Source of the DNA: Scolanthus callimorphus
Lineage: Eukaryota > Cnidaria > Anthozoa > Actiniaria > Edwardsiidae
Length of the DNA stretch: 64,000 nucleotides
NCBI GenBank assembly: GCA_033964015.1
Contig: CM066914.1
Coordinates: 16,199,637 to 16,263,636 of the forward strand
Reading direction: 5' to 3'
The first letter of the stretch is position 1, and each line of letters opens with the position of its first letter. Shown here piece by piece: positions 33,501 to 48,500 of this stretch. A program made the translations under genes and the position numbers. The notes beneath the pieces were generated by a model. It saw only the letters and a program-made list of their open reading frames with translations, had not been told where the DNA came from and made no database searches.

Positions 33501-36500
33501 CATTCCCGAACGACAGGCGTAAGAATCCCGAATCCCAGGTCCGAATTTATAGAATTCTTTTTTTTCCCGCCAAATACACGGAAATCCCGATCCCGTCAAA
33601 ATATTTTGCGTTTTCCCGAATCCCGCACCACAATTTCGTCAAATCCCGCGGATCCCTTCCTGTGATCTGGGTTCCCTGTGTTTACTGTGATCTCTTTTTA
33701 GATTGTGATCCTTCATGTCAAAATGGTGCAACCTGTGAGAACGGCACCTGCGCTTGCATCCCAGGGTACAAAGGGCGCTTGTGTGAAATGAGTAAGTATT
33801 GTTGTTATTGCGTGTGGGAGGCAGTTCCAGAGTTTTTACGCCGCAATATAAAAAGAACGCTCGCCCAACGTCGATAGCGATTTACATTACAGAAATTTCA
33901 GGTTGATGCTGCCCTCAGACCTTAAATTATGCCTTTTATTACTTTTAACAAGAATCGTTATACCGTTACATAAAAATGAAACCCTATTATCATCGTATGA
34001 TCTGTCCATTTTGGTGTTTAGATTACGTCATTTCGGCCGGCTTGGAGTTGCTCGGGCCCCGCTGTTGTACTACGAGTCGGCTCCGAGTACTGTTCTGTTA
34101 CTCGAAGCGGGACCCGAACAACTCCGAGTCGGCCGAAATGACGTCATCTAGACACCAAAATTGACAGATAAACAAACTGCCGGGTCGAGCCGTCAGGTTT
34201 GGCCAAATCGTGTTTCCTGCCTGGTTAAATTATATTGGAGCGAGAGAACACTAAAAAGGGCTCAAATCCCCATAATTTTTGCAGATTTCAAGAGAAGTAC
34301 AACTTGATATTATTGTAGAACAATTCTTTATTTATGATTTTCAATTTCCATCGTATATTTTTCTCGTGATTTACACGTCCATACATTCTCTGTATTTTAC
34401 CGTTAATTCTTCACACAAATCAGTAGCCTGGGGAGCTTATGGTATATATAAACATATATAAAGCGTATATCTTTTTATTTGTTTTCAGGTAATTGTCCGA
34501 CTGATTGTCAAAATGGCGGACATTGCTACGACCCTCAAAGAGACATTTGTCATTGCGCGGTTCCGAGTTACTTTGGAAGACATTGTGAGCGGGGTAGGTA
34601 CTCTCCTGTCATAAGAGGTGCGACGTTAGGAGCAGCAACATATTCGCTACGAAGAATGATTCGCTACGAAGGACGAGATTTGCAGCCGGCCGCGATTTGC
34701 ATAACACGATTTTATTCGAGATCGCTTCAACCGGCTGGACGGCTGTTGAGCCTCACAATCACGACGACACATTTTGCGATGGGGGATGTAGACAGGAAAT
34801 AGCGCTCACCTTTGTGGCAATGGTTTTTTTCTACTTGAAAGGCCCAAAATACAGTAAAGAGTAAAACACGGCAACAATAGGCAACAGTCAATCAACGAGT
34901 ATATAACATTTCTACCCCGACAACAGTCACGAATAAGTGTATACCAAGGCATGTAGATTGTAAAATCGCAGCATTTTACTTTCAATTGAAACCGCTAGTA
35001 ATATTTTATATTCGGTGAGGATCTAGACTAAAACTACATACGAGTAACATACGACTACATACGACTACATGCGAGTAACATACGACTACATACGAGTACA
35101 TACGAGTAACATACGAGTAACATACGAGTACATACGAGTAACATACGAGTAACATACGAGTAACATACGAGTAACATACGAGTACATACGAGTAACATAC
35201 GAGTAACATACGAGTACATACGAGTAACATACGAGTACATACGGGTGAAAAAAATGAAACCTCTTTTTAAGCTTTTTTTAGCGAATGAAAAAATTTTCAT
35301 CTTTGATCGTCCTATATAATTTGATCGTCTATATATTTTATTCCATTAGTGGGTGGTGGGAAGGGTCACTAGTGAGTGGTGGGTGGGTTCACCAGTGGAT
35401 GGTGGGTGGGGTCACTAGTCGGTAGTGGATGGGGTCACTAGTCGGTAGTGGATGGGGTCACTAGTGAGGAAAGTGGGTGGGGTCACTAGTGGGTAGTGGG
35501 TGGGGTCAGTAGTGGGTGTTTGGTTGGGTCACTAGTGGTGGTCATAAGTGGGTGGGGTCACTAGTGGGTGGTGGGTGGAGTCACTAGTGGTTGGTGGGTG
35601 GGATAACTAGTGGGTGGGGTCACTAGTGGTGGGTGGGGTCACTAGTGCGTGGTTGGTTGTTTGGTTTGGTTGGGTCACTAGTGGGTGGTGGGTTGGGTCA
35701 ATAGTGGTTGTTGTTGTTACTAGTGGGTGGGTTTTTCTGTTTTTCATGTGATTTCAACAAGTAAGAAATCACATATAGCATAAATATCAATCGTAAACCC
35801 ACCACCCACACCCACTAGTGATCCCACCCACCACCTACTAGTAACTCCACCCAACACCCACTAGTGACCCCACCCACTAATGGCCCACCAAATACCCACC
35901 AGTGACCCAGCCCACTACTCACTAGTGACCCCACCCACTTATGACCCAACCCACTTATAACCCCACCAAACACCCACTAGCGACCCTACCCACTACCCAC
36001 AAGTGACCCTACCCACTTATGACCCCACCAAACACCCACTAGTGACCCCACCCACTACCCACAAGTGACCCCACCCTCTTATGACCCCAACAAACACCCA
36101 CTAGTGATCCCACCCACCACCCACTAGTGACCCCACCCACCATCCACTAGTGACCCCACCCACTAGTGACACCATCCACTACCCACTAGTGACCCCACCC
36201 AATACCCACTAGTGACCCCACCCACCATCCACTAGTGACCCCACCCACTAGTGACCCCACCCATTAGTGACCCCACCCACCAACCACTAGTGACCCCACC
36301 CACTAGTTATCCCACCCACCAACCACTAGTGACTCCACCCCCACCCACTAGTGACCCCACCCACTTATGACCCACCACTAGTGACCCAACCAAACACCCA
36401 CTAGTGACCCCACCCACTACCCACTAGCGACCCCACCCACTTATGACCCACCACTAGTGACCCAACCAAACACCCACTAGTGACCCCACCCACTACCCAC

Positions 36501-39500
36501 TAGTGACCCCACCCACTTTCCTCACTAGTGACCCCATCCACTACCGACTAGTGACCCCATCCACTACCGACTAGTGACCCCCACCACCCACTAGTGACTC
36601 CACCCCCACCCACTAGTGACCCCACCCACTTATGACCCACCACTAGTGACCCAACCAAACACCCACTAGTGACCCCACCCACTACCCACTAGCGACCCCA
36701 CCCACTTATGACCCACCACTAGTGACCCAACCAAACACCCACTAGTGACCCCACCCACTACCCACTAGTGACCCCACCCACTTTCCTCACTAGTGAACCC
36801 ACCCACCACCCACTAGTGACCCTTCCCACCACCCACTAATGGAATAAAATATATAGACGATCAAATTATATAGGACGATCAAAGATGAAATTTTTTCATT
36901 CGCTAAAAAAAGCTTAAAAAGAGGTTTTCATTTTTTTCACCCGTATGTACTCGTATGTTACTCGTATGTTACTCGTATGTACTCGTATGTTACTCGTATG
37001 TTACTCGTATGTACTCGTATGTTACTCGTATGTTACTCGTATGTACTCGTATGTACTCGTATGTTACTCGTATGTTACTCGTATGTACTCGTATGTAGTC
37101 GTATGTTACTCGTATGTAGTCGTATGTAGTCGTATGTTACTCGTATGTTACTCGTATGTAGTTTTAGTCTAGATCTTCGGTGAGCGGTTGAGCGAATTAG
37201 AATGTAATGATAGGCACTGAGTGGGGTAGGTACAAGTTTAAGTTTAATTTAGATAATTCCCGCCAGCGCGCGAGAACGAAAAATAAATAAATAAGTAAAT
37301 AGATAAATAAACAAAATGAATAAGATAGCGGGTTAGGTACAAGACATGGCAGACACCTGTGAGCGGGGTAGGTAAAAAGCATCTTCCATTACACGGGGTA
37401 GCACGTGTGGTAGCACTTGTTTGCAGAATCCAATCTGTTTCTTTTTTGTTTCAGCCTCCTGTATTCCATTCTGCCAAAACGGAGGGACTTGTACCACAAC
37501 CAACTCTTGTCATTGTCCGCCCGGCTATAATGGCACGCTATGTCAGACGCGTAAGTAACTCCTACCTGGATATGCCTTAGCCAATCACCTGTTCCCCGAA
37601 TACCATTCACCGAAAACCGTTCGCGACAAAGTTTGTTTTCTGTTCTTACCTCCAGCAGGTGCTGATTTTTTTTTTTAACTTCAACCTGTGGCCTTGGTTA
37701 TTCTGTGAGGTGTTTGTAAGGGTTGAAATTTAAGTAACGCACTCGGTCCAAAAAAGCGGGAAATGGGTTTTCCTTTACTTTCCTGGTTCAGGAATGAAAA
37801 CAGGGTCTACTGTGGCCCTGGTATTCATTAAAAATACCAAGAAAAATCGAATTAAGTATTTGGAATTACTTCCATACACTAATTAATAGTGCTTCCACAC
37901 TAGGCTGAAACATAAATTTGTCTCGCCCACTTGCGCCTCCTATGGAAAATAATGTGAACGCACCATTAAGGCCCGTTCACACGGCGCGATTTCAGCTGCG
38001 ATCGGAGGTGCGATTTCTGGGGCGATCCCATGGCGATGTCATATCGCGCGGTGTGAACGGCCGGCGATTTCACTGGCGATGTCGCCGACGTCGCAGGCGT
38101 TTGGAACATGTTCGAATTCCACTGCGATGCGGGTGCGATTTATTCAGATCACCAACAAACGGACAAATATCGCAGACCCAAATCGCCGGTCGTTCACACC
38201 GCGCGATATGACATCGACGATTGCCGCAAAAATCTCACCTAAAATCGCAGCTAAGCTTGCGCCCTGTGAACGGGCCTTTGGATTCATCATGCTATATTGG
38301 CCTTTTTAAATGACTAATGCATTTTTGTGCTGGCCCACAAAAATAACAAATAATACATTTGATTCTGTGTTTTAGCCAAGTGTGCTGTCAACCCAGAACA
38401 CCGAGGTGTTTGTATGTACAATGCCACCGCTGACTACTATTACGTTCAATGTCACGCCGGGTATTCAGGGTCAGATTGTAGGACTGGTAAGTCGCTATTA
38501 TTAACTGGTCAATGGCCGTTTGCACACTAGAGACGAACAAACCCTCTGGACGGACAAATAGGCCACTTGCACTAACTGGATCACGTGACCCCAACTACCT
38601 CTTAACGAGATTTTTTGTCAAAATCAATTCCAGAAATGCAAAGAACCAATTGATATTAGTCAGAAACTAAAGTTTCAGCATAAAATCTCTAACCTGGAGC
38701 AAATCGAAGCGAGTTGAATTTTCAAGATTTTACTCAGTGTATTGGATTGAAGTGCCTATTGTCCCAAGACGAACAAATCGTCTGATGTGAAAACGTAGAC
38801 TACTAGCAGCCCCTACGTATCCCCAGAGAAGTGCGCGCGAACCCCCGACGAACGCGTGAAAACGGGACGAACCAATTTTCAGGAGAACAAATCGTCCAAA
38901 TTTGTCCGTCTGTTTGGCCATCTGTGAAGACGTTACGTCCCTCCAGACGAACAAGTCGACAAAAAATTGACCTTAATTGACATTAGACGAACAAACACGA
39001 AGATTTGCGGGGATGTAAGTGGAACTAGCAAAATAAACGACGGCTTAGGGCCAATTTCAAGGAAATTTTGTGATTTCTGGCCGTCTCGAATTCACAACGG
39101 CCAATATGATGTGCAAACATCATACTTACGCAAGGGAAGGTAATATACTTTTTAACGAAACGTTTGAGAAAGAACTGCAGCAGGATAAAATGATAATTGT
39201 TGAAAACAGATCAACGAATAGTTCTACCTTTTGAACCTGGAATGGTTTCAGCTTCTGTGTTTGCTTTTTTTCTTTTCAGCGAACTCTTGCGACATGAGGC
39301 CGGATAGGGGTTTTAGTTCACTTGTTGCCAACCAGATAATCACGCGTGCGACTAGTCATGTGGCAACTCTGGATTGGTCTGGAAACGGAGCATCTAATGA
39401 CAGCTGTCTCGAGTATGTCAAGGCAATAGTTCAGCAGTGTCATGTCCAAAACACGACTTTGAGCCAAGAACAGTGCATGGAATACTGCGGTAGGTCTATC

Positions 39501-42500
39501 TGCTTAATAATCCCTATGATTATATTCCCTAATAATTCCTAATCCCTATGTGAGATTAGATTTTCACGACGTCCCTCGTTGTCGCGCGACACACGTTTCA
39601 ATGTAACACTCACCTGTCGCGACTCACCAAAGTTCGCCTTCGCTCACTTCTCTCGGCGCTCATCGCTCGCTTTTATTTATTTATTCATTTCCACAAGCTT
39701 ATAAATGCAAGAATGTGGCGAGAGGATCTCGAAACGGAACGGCTTGTACAAGGAGATCCCCTCGCTACATGTAGGACGAGAAAGTACAGAGAGGACAGAT
39801 AAGAAAAACGTAACGAGTATTGTCTGGCTAACAAGAACCGAGAAAGCTTAGATTAAAGGTGACTCCCACAAACAAAACTAAAGAAAAAACGCGCGAAGAT
39901 TTTTCGCACAAGAGGGACTTTTGTAAAAATACCACTGTTAGAATATCGGCTCGCATAAGCAAATGCGGCGCTTAAAATAAATTCGAAAAAATAGTTAAAA
40001 GCACCGGTAGTCGAGGTTTAACATATCCAGTGCTCAACAATATCCGACCATTTTTGACGCGACGCGAGCGAGTTAAAAAAATTCTGAAAAACGCGGTTAG
40101 TTTTTGTGGGAGTCACTTCAAATAGTGAGAGGCTGGAAGATAACGTCGTTATCGTGGGTGCCAATGAATTCCAGATTTGAGGACCTTGGAAAATAATGGT
40201 GAATTTTCACTAAACGCAGACAGAAAGATATTTTTATTTGCCATCGTATACAAAATTGTACATGGATGAACAGGTCAAAACAATTTGTTTAAAAGCAAGA
40301 AGCGGCGTAATGTTATCTTTCCGGAGGAGGAAGCCTCATCTACCCACCATTCAGCTATTATTTTCTGCGCTTTCGTCTTCTTACATGAGTAATTTATCAG
40401 AAAGCTAAAGGTGACTTCGTCAGACAATTTATTAAATTTTGCATTTTCTTTTTCTTCTAGTTTTCGAATTAACTCATCACGCTTATCTTTAAATATTTTG
40501 CACTGGGTCAAAAAATGCTCTTCTTCGACTCCTTCAGATTGCCATACAATCTTATTAATGACCCCCTCCCCCACTTTGAAAACTGTTCCGCCGTCCCTAG
40601 GAGTACTGTTGCCTCCGCCGCCAATCCTCCCCTATGCATTCTTCTATCCTGATTACCCGTGATGCATGTGTGAACTCGTCAGTCTAATCCTTGGTGTTCT
40701 GGGTGGGCTTCCTGTGGTTGGTAAGATGTGTGTGATGTGACTTCACATGAGACCTCGGCGCAGTGCTCGCACATCCTCTCGGTTCAGGCTGTGAACTCGT
40801 ATTGTTTCCACTTAGATTCCGAGGAGACCGTGCATGTATGCAGCAAGTTATGGGACCCTATCCTACACGGATACAATAGCAGTGTATTCACACAGCAACG
40901 TTGGTTCTATGACAAAACCTCCGCGTCCTGCAAGGCACTGGACTTTCTTGGCTGCGCTAGCAATGGCAACAACTTCAACACTCTTGAAGACTGTAGGGGA
41001 GCTTGCATGGGTAATTATGTTATATAAAGGAATGGTTCTAAACATAGTTAAAGAGCTTCCTGGTTTCCATATAGTCTTATCTTCTTATCTGTCGTATCAG
41101 TCGACCGTCAAGCAATGAGAATAAAATCCAATTTCCATTGTTTCACGGTCGACTGATAAGACAGATAAGACTATATGGAAACCAGTCTTAATAGAGTGAA
41201 ATGGTTAGAAGTCTATTAGGAAGCTCGGGGAACTTCAAAGGATGCCCAATTATAAGGGTATAGTCCAGATAGTCCAGTTTCGAATTCTCCACTCTACCGC
41301 TGAATAGGTATCGACGGCGCATAAATACAGTGGGAGCCTCAGTTTGAAGTAGAAAAAGTTGTGAATACCGACGAGAAACTGATGAAGGTTGAATGGAGAC
41401 AATAGAGAAAACGTTTTGGACTCGCCGGTTGATATTCGCAACTTTCGGGTTCAAATCGAGGCTCTGTATTTATCCGTGAACAGCGAGAAACACAAAAACC
41501 CATCGCGCAGAATGTTATTGTTATTTTGGACATCATTAACTTCGGCGTATAAATTAACCCTTTGTGCATTTAAAATTCATGGGTAAACCCGATGTGACCT
41601 GATTGGCTGGCGTAAACACGAGGTTCCGGTATAAAAGGGATAACTCCTCCCACCCCGGGGCTCGAGAACAATCAGTTATTAATCAGCTGTCAAATAGTGA
41701 ACATCTCACTTCGTCTCTCTGTACCGCGAAATTCAAAATTTAGAATTCAAAATGCGAGCAAAAACGGCAACAAATGATTTCCTACCTGTTTAAATTTGTA
41801 TTCCTTCTCATTTCTTGCAAAATAATTTTATTCGAACCTGATTTGGTTCGGATAAAAACGCTTTTCTTCGCAGCACAGAATATTATTCGCTCTTTTGAAT
41901 ACTAATTAGTCTCGCTCTCCGCTGAGAATAAAACATCGCTTTTGTTCGGTCAGAAATAGGTTCGAATAAAATTATTTTGCAATAAATGAAAAGGCACATT
42001 GGTTTAAAGAGCTAGGAAATTATTTATTTGTACTTTTGCATCGGTTTTGAATTCTAAATTTTGAATTTCGCGGTACAGAGAGATGAAGTGAGATGTTCAC
42101 TCGTTGACAGCTGATTGATAACTGATTGTTCTCGGGCCCCGGGGTTATCCCTTTTATACCGGAACCTCGTGTTTAACAGTGGCTCCCTAAAGTAATTCCC
42201 TGAACTGATAAACATGCAATATCACCACGATGAAAGAATCATTTTCAAGCCTGTGGCAGCGGCCACAAGAAAACCTTGGTAATTTTTCTTGAATAGTCGC
42301 CGCTTTTAAGAAAAAAGCTTCCAAAGTTCGCAATCGTCAGTTTCTCATACAAAATTCGCAAAAATTTGCTCCGTATTCATAACCCCGAAGTACTATGCTT
42401 TTTTCAACCACATATCATGGAAAGCATGTCAAATTGTATATGAAGCAATGCATAATACAACAGCAAGGGTAATTTAGTGTGAGAATTAAAAGCTAATCAG

Positions 42501-45500
42501 ATGTGATGTTTTTTGTCGAGCTACTTGACATGCATTTTGCCGTTTTCTCTGTATTTGAGGCTCCCGCCAACCCTATAATGAGGCAACGCGCGAGTGATTT
42601 TAGTCGTTATTATATTATGCGCATAACCATATGACCAGCCATTCTTCGCGATGCCAACTCAGGATCTTAGAGCGCAAACCTATGAAAAACTATTTGGTGG
42701 AAAAAATTGTTGAAATGAACCACCACTAAATTTAGCGAAATAGTTGAAGCGTAACTATAAACTTTGACTTGTCCCCTTTCTGACTGTAGCGATTGGTTAA
42801 CCAAAACTATTTAGTAAATAGTACAATATAGTTTTTTCTTACTTGTACTATTTGCACTCTATGACTACAATAATAATATTACGAAAGAGGTGTGGTACAC
42901 ATGGGAAAAGCGGAATTTGCCAAGGTACACGCATTGGAAGTGTTCGGAATTCACAAGGATAGTCATGGGAAATCCGAACACTTCCAATTCCTCTACCATG
43001 GGAAATTCAGCTTTTCCCATGGATGGGTTTATGCAGAAATTTCCTGTGTTCGCCAATGCCAACTGGTGCGTAACGCGGGTAACTTATGTAATAGTTTACA
43101 TTTTCTTGTATGAATCCACAGGACCCCCAACAGCACCACCTCCAGCCGCACCTGATAGTAAGTGACTTGGCTGCATGCGAGACGCTCGTCGTTTCCATTA
43201 CGTCTTGTTGTGACGTGACACCGCATTCGTGTTTTAGTTGCAGGGATGTGCTATATCGACGAAAGGGGCCATTTCACTACCTTTGATAACAAGGACTACA
43301 GCTTCTACGGTTCATGCTCGTACAAAGTACTTTACGACCCTCAGGATCAGCTTCAAGTAGTGCTAAACAACGACCCGAACTGTGATATCAATGCGCCATG
43401 CAGTAAATCTGTCCATGTTTATGACAACGGCCAAGAAGTCCACCTCAGTCATAACACGACTACAGTCGGCGGGGAAATACAAACCTTGCCTTACACGGAA
43501 GACTGGCCATACATCTATAGCGTAAGATTAATCATTATTTCAGATGACTCGCGATTGTAAATCGTACTACCCTGCCCTTTCTTCGATAGGCAGAGGTTCG
43601 CAGCGAAATACAGGAAAGGGGCTCTAGGGTAAAATCATATTGGCCGACATCTTCGGTTTTCGTCGAAATCTCGTTTTTGTCAAAGTTTCCATAGCAACGC
43701 ACGTGCTTCCGCCGGCTTGTCGCGCTCAGACAAGACAGAAAAACGAGTTTTCGCATGCAAGCTTTTTTCCCGGCGACCGCGTGTAACTGAGAATGGCTGT
43801 AATGTGCCAACCAGGGATCGATTGGTCCGTAGAACAAAATGCGCCATTCAATCTACGGTTGGCGCATTAGCATTAGAATGGAAATGTTGATAAACAGTGA
43901 ATAGCGCTATAGAGCGTTTTTCACATGACTGTCGTGAAAGCAATTCATGAGTAATTCACTATCCAATCAAATGCCAACCAACCAGTCGATAGTAATTCAA
44001 CAATCCACAATCTCTCGTTTTCGCGAGCTAAGTAACAAGTAATCATGTAATTTGTTTATCTACGCAATCTGATTGGCTGGAGGATTAAAGATCATGCCCT
44101 CGACCAATCACAAGCCGAAGCAAGTGATTTGTAATTACTCCCGGCAGTCATATGAAAAGTTGATTGATTGAGTTATTCTATTGTTTTGTCGAATATTTTC
44201 CAGGCTGGGATTTACGTTATACTAAGAACCTCTTCTGGTGTTTGGATTTATTTTGATGGCGTGGAACGTCTGATGATTGAAGTACCCTCTTCGTTCAAAA
44301 CCCACCCTGGCTCCACACGAACTTCATTAAAGGGTCTTTGCGGTAACTATGACGACGACCCAAACAACGAGTTCGTGGGTAAAGAAGGCGAGACATTCAC
44401 TGACGCACAAGTCAATCAGTTTGGTCAGTCGTGGGCTAGTGGCAACTGCCACACCCCGCCTAATCCCCCTCCCCCGTGCTACTCCGTCGAGTCTAACAAT
44501 CCCTGGCTTGCTTACTCCAAGGCGTTTGACATCTGCGAGCTGGATTTCCACTCCAACGCCCTAACTCCGTGCCAATCCATGGTGAGCATTGATGCTTTCA
44601 AGAGTCAGTGTGTTGCTGATGTTTGTGCGACTAATACGTCGATCAGGACGGACGGCACGTGTAATTCCCTCTCGGCTTACTCTAAAGCATGCGCATGGAG
44701 GCATAACGTGACGCTGGCTTGGAGAACTCCAACTCTCTGCCGTAAGTTCATCTTCTTTTCATCTTACTACTGTAAGGCCAAATACACCTAGTCAGCCATA
44801 AACGAGAAAAATAATTACACGTTGCTGCTGAATGGTTAGCCCGAGTAAACAGCCGTTCTTTGGCGCGCCAGTCCTTTGATGGACAATCACAACTAAAACC
44901 ACTTTCACTCATTGAATACGTGACTGATTTCTTTTTAAGTCGAGCCCAGTAGAATCACAATCACGCGATGACCACGTGATACCAAATCCAGTTGCGATTA
45001 ATATAAAATTTGATTGGTAGAAATGAGCGACCAAAGGAAGACCGTAGCTAGAATTTTTTACCCGGGGATGGGAGCTGGGGGAAGCCTTGGGGTGCTTTTA
45101 CCATTGCGCCCAAAATCCCGGGTTTTCGGGGTGGGATGTAAATTGTACAGTCAATTCTCGGGGGCCCCGACTGGAGCTCACAGAAAATTCTGGGTTGGAT
45201 TCAAAGCTTGTCTTCCATCCCGGGGCGGGCGCGATCCCGGGTTGGATGGTCTGAACCATTGCGAAAAACTTCGAAAAGACCTAGGATTCAGTCCTTGGCA
45301 CGACTATTTTGCCATCGCTAGAGTTAATTGAGAAAATGGCAGGTTTTTCCCCACATGTTGGCAACTGCCCCCTCTGCCCCTTCGCTAGCTACGGCACTGC
45401 AAAGATAATGTAAAGTAAATGCACATACAAATGGACAGTCACCAAAAAAAAAACAGCACCCCCCTGGAGGACCCCAGTTTCAACTACGCATCCCATTCTT

Positions 45501-48500
45501 CAGCCGCCCCTACCCACCCTCGTGAAATTTCAGGGAGTTTCGTCTTGACCACCCTGAATATTTGTTTACGCACCCTGGAAATCCATTTCTGGGGGGTAGT
45601 GCAGTAGGGTATCCACCCTGGAATTCCATGACAGACCATGACAGTACCTCTTTAAAGAGCCTCTGTCAGCCTCCATTTTGTCATCCTAGCAACATACCGA
45701 GACAGAGAATGCATCCATTTCCATCGGCTGATTTAGGGGATGTGGTGCATTTACTTTCGATTGAATTCGATAAATGAATAATAAAACTTTGTTTTTAGAA
45801 AACTATTTCAAGATTTCTACACGTAATTCGTTGTTTGATATCGACTGAAAACAATAACAAAGGAGTGGCTGACAAGGGCTCTTTAATGCAGGAACTATGT
45901 ATTGAAGTGAAACGAGGGTCACGGAAGCCACTGCGTAGGAGAGTAGTCACTCTATTCACATATACATTTTGGTTCGTTGCTTGCAGCGGTGGACTGTCCC
46001 TTCGGTATGGTTCATAGTGAATGCCACACGGCCTGCCCTCGCGACTGTCAAAACATTAAAGCGGACCCAAGCCAATGCGAAATATCCAAATGCGTGGACG
46101 GCTGTTTCTGTCCCGAGAGGCAGTGGCTTGACCGAGGAAATTGCGTAGCCAAGGAGATGTGCCCCTGCTGGCATTCAGTCATCCCGTACATGAACGGCCA
46201 AAAGAGAACAAATAAAATAAACGGCATCTGCGAAGAATGGTGAGGCTTTTTAGATTAGTTACCACTATAAGTTTTTACCCGGAAAGTTCTTGCAGGTAAA
46301 GGGAAGACACCCTAAATATATAAAGTGGCGATTAAGAAGTGATCGTCAAATTTACCTCAATGTTCAAAATGAACCCTAAGAAAATACCAAAACCGCTTTG
46401 TAAGGGACCGTTCATTTTTTACCAGGGGGTCATCAAGTAAAAACAGCGACTTAAAAAAACAGAACCTGTAGTGGGAGTCATTGGTAAAACGCAAGTTAAA
46501 AAATCAATAGTTTAAGTCAAATAGCATCAAACTTCCTCAATTTTTAACCACCGCAAAACGTAACATGCCGTAAGTTAGGACGATTTGTACCTAAAAGAAG
46601 AAGACGAGTGTGTGTTTGGTAGGCGTGTGGTGGAAAGAAACTTGAGGTTTGGGAGTTGGGAATTTTTGAGGAAAAACCCCAATGGTTTTGATGGGTTATG
46701 GAAAAACAATTCAACTCAAACGGGGGATCATACAAAATTTTACCCAAAATGTATTGAATTCCACCGACACTCCTTACCTCCCCCCCCCCCTCCTCCCCCC
46801 CCCCTCCTGGTAAAAAATGAATGGTCCCTAAAGGTACATATATCTTTATTTTGACACGCTGGCCACAACTGTCTATTTACAACTTAAAAGAGAAGTTAAA
46901 AAAGGTATGCAAATTTTTTTTAAACTAGCATAGCTCAACAGCAACGTCTTGGTGTGCATGTGACGTCACTGGCGGCCATGTTGGATGAACAGAAGAAAGT
47001 TAATTTGCTCCCATTGTTCTTTCATACAACATGGCCGCCACGCTTTTGTTATTTTATTCCCAAAGGAATGATTGCACACCAAGAATTTTTCAAACGCTTA
47101 CTGTGCGACTACGTCAACCGGGCCATTTTGTAAGAAGTTAGCCAATCAGAAAGCGAGGTACAGAACAAAGGATCTTGACTTTCTTGAGATCTCAGACGTC
47201 GAAATATTCGCTTTTCTCTAAAAAATTATGAGCAGAAAAAAATAACTTCAAAACGCTTGATTATTCATCGTCAAACATTGCAGGTATTACATTTCCTTAA
47301 AATTGTTTGAATCTCTAAATGACAAACTTTTACGGGATGGCCCGGTTGGTGTAGTCGCACAGTAACATAGCATGGCGCCATTATAGGAGAAGCTGGATTT
47401 CAGAAAATGTGTGCTTGGCTTTGGATAAAGTGCTAGGTCTGTATCACTATTTCAAAATGTGTATTTTTTATCACAATCGCTAACTCTTACGAATTTCGAT
47501 TTAAGGTGAGTTGGTACATGACCATGCAATGTTTTATAATAAGTGAGAATGAACACTAACTATACACACATCGGCATAAGTCTGGCCTAGACGGAACACT
47601 AGCACAGTCTATTACCCGTGCAGTTCGGCAACCATGTACAGCTGTTTCGTCCTTGTTAGGACTCATCAGCATGGCATAGCCGGTGTTTGCGATCAATTAG
47701 CATTTTTTCTTGATTCTAAGGATTCCCAACCCAACCCCTCAAGGATGTCTTCCGAGCGAATCGTATAATTAGCCCCAGTGATAACACGTGCAGCCCGTGA
47801 TTGAAAGCTTGGCAGTTTATCCCTTAAGCCCTTCCCGCAAGTGTCCCAAAGGGGCGCGCAGTACTCAAAATGTGATTGTACAAGGCCCCTGTATAGGGTT
47901 TCCAGAGCTCTTTGGAAGGATTGGTTTTAGTCGTCGTATAAATATGCCAATTCCTGAGCTTACCTTTTTGCAAATATTATTTATCTGCCTCGCTCATGAA
48001 AGTGTATTGTCAATTTCGACGCCCAGGCATTTCTGAGAAGTTACATGGCTGTTTACTTTGAACTGGTTAAGTCGGGTCATACGTATTGTTAATGTTATAT
48101 CTCGATCCGATTACCATGAATGTTATTTTGAACGGATAAAATTATATAATGTATAATACGTGCTTGATTCTTGCTTATTACTCGTGAAACAGACCCCCTC
48201 CCCTGGAATTTCCAACCTCATAAGGGACCCCCTCCCCTGGAATTTCCATTTATCCTGGCAAAATACCCCTGGAAAATCTATTTTTGGATAAAATGTCCCT
48301 GGAAAATCACCTTTTTACCCCTCCCTCCTGGAATTTCCAGTCTCCAGACCCACCCCCTCCCGCGGAATTTCCAGAAAACTTAAGCTACAGACACAAAACC
48401 TAAGGCCAAAAATTTGCAGAGCAGCTAGAAAATGATCATATGTTTCTCTGAACTTTTGCACCTCACACTTCAAGGCTTGCAGGCAGGTTGTTATGTAGAT

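Noticed and set aside
35340..36840. Regularly spaced short repeats resembling a CRISPR array
   Set aside because: Units are contiguous and degenerate with no unique spacers, sit in inverted arms of a transposon, and the genome is eukaryotic.
35006..37172. Open frames reading repeated CYSYVTRM, which look like a repeat protein
   Set aside because: They are translations of the ACATACGAGTA array in the arms of the foldback element, mirrored on the other strand.
37918..38211. 97-codon arginine-rich frame
   Set aside because: It lies inside a TIR MITE, and its arginine codons come from the cgcgat repeats.
40728..40815. Upstream part of the exon 12 open frame as coding sequence
   Set aside because: The phase from exon 11 requires the acceptor at 40811-40815; a start at ggttcag (40790) would be out of phase.
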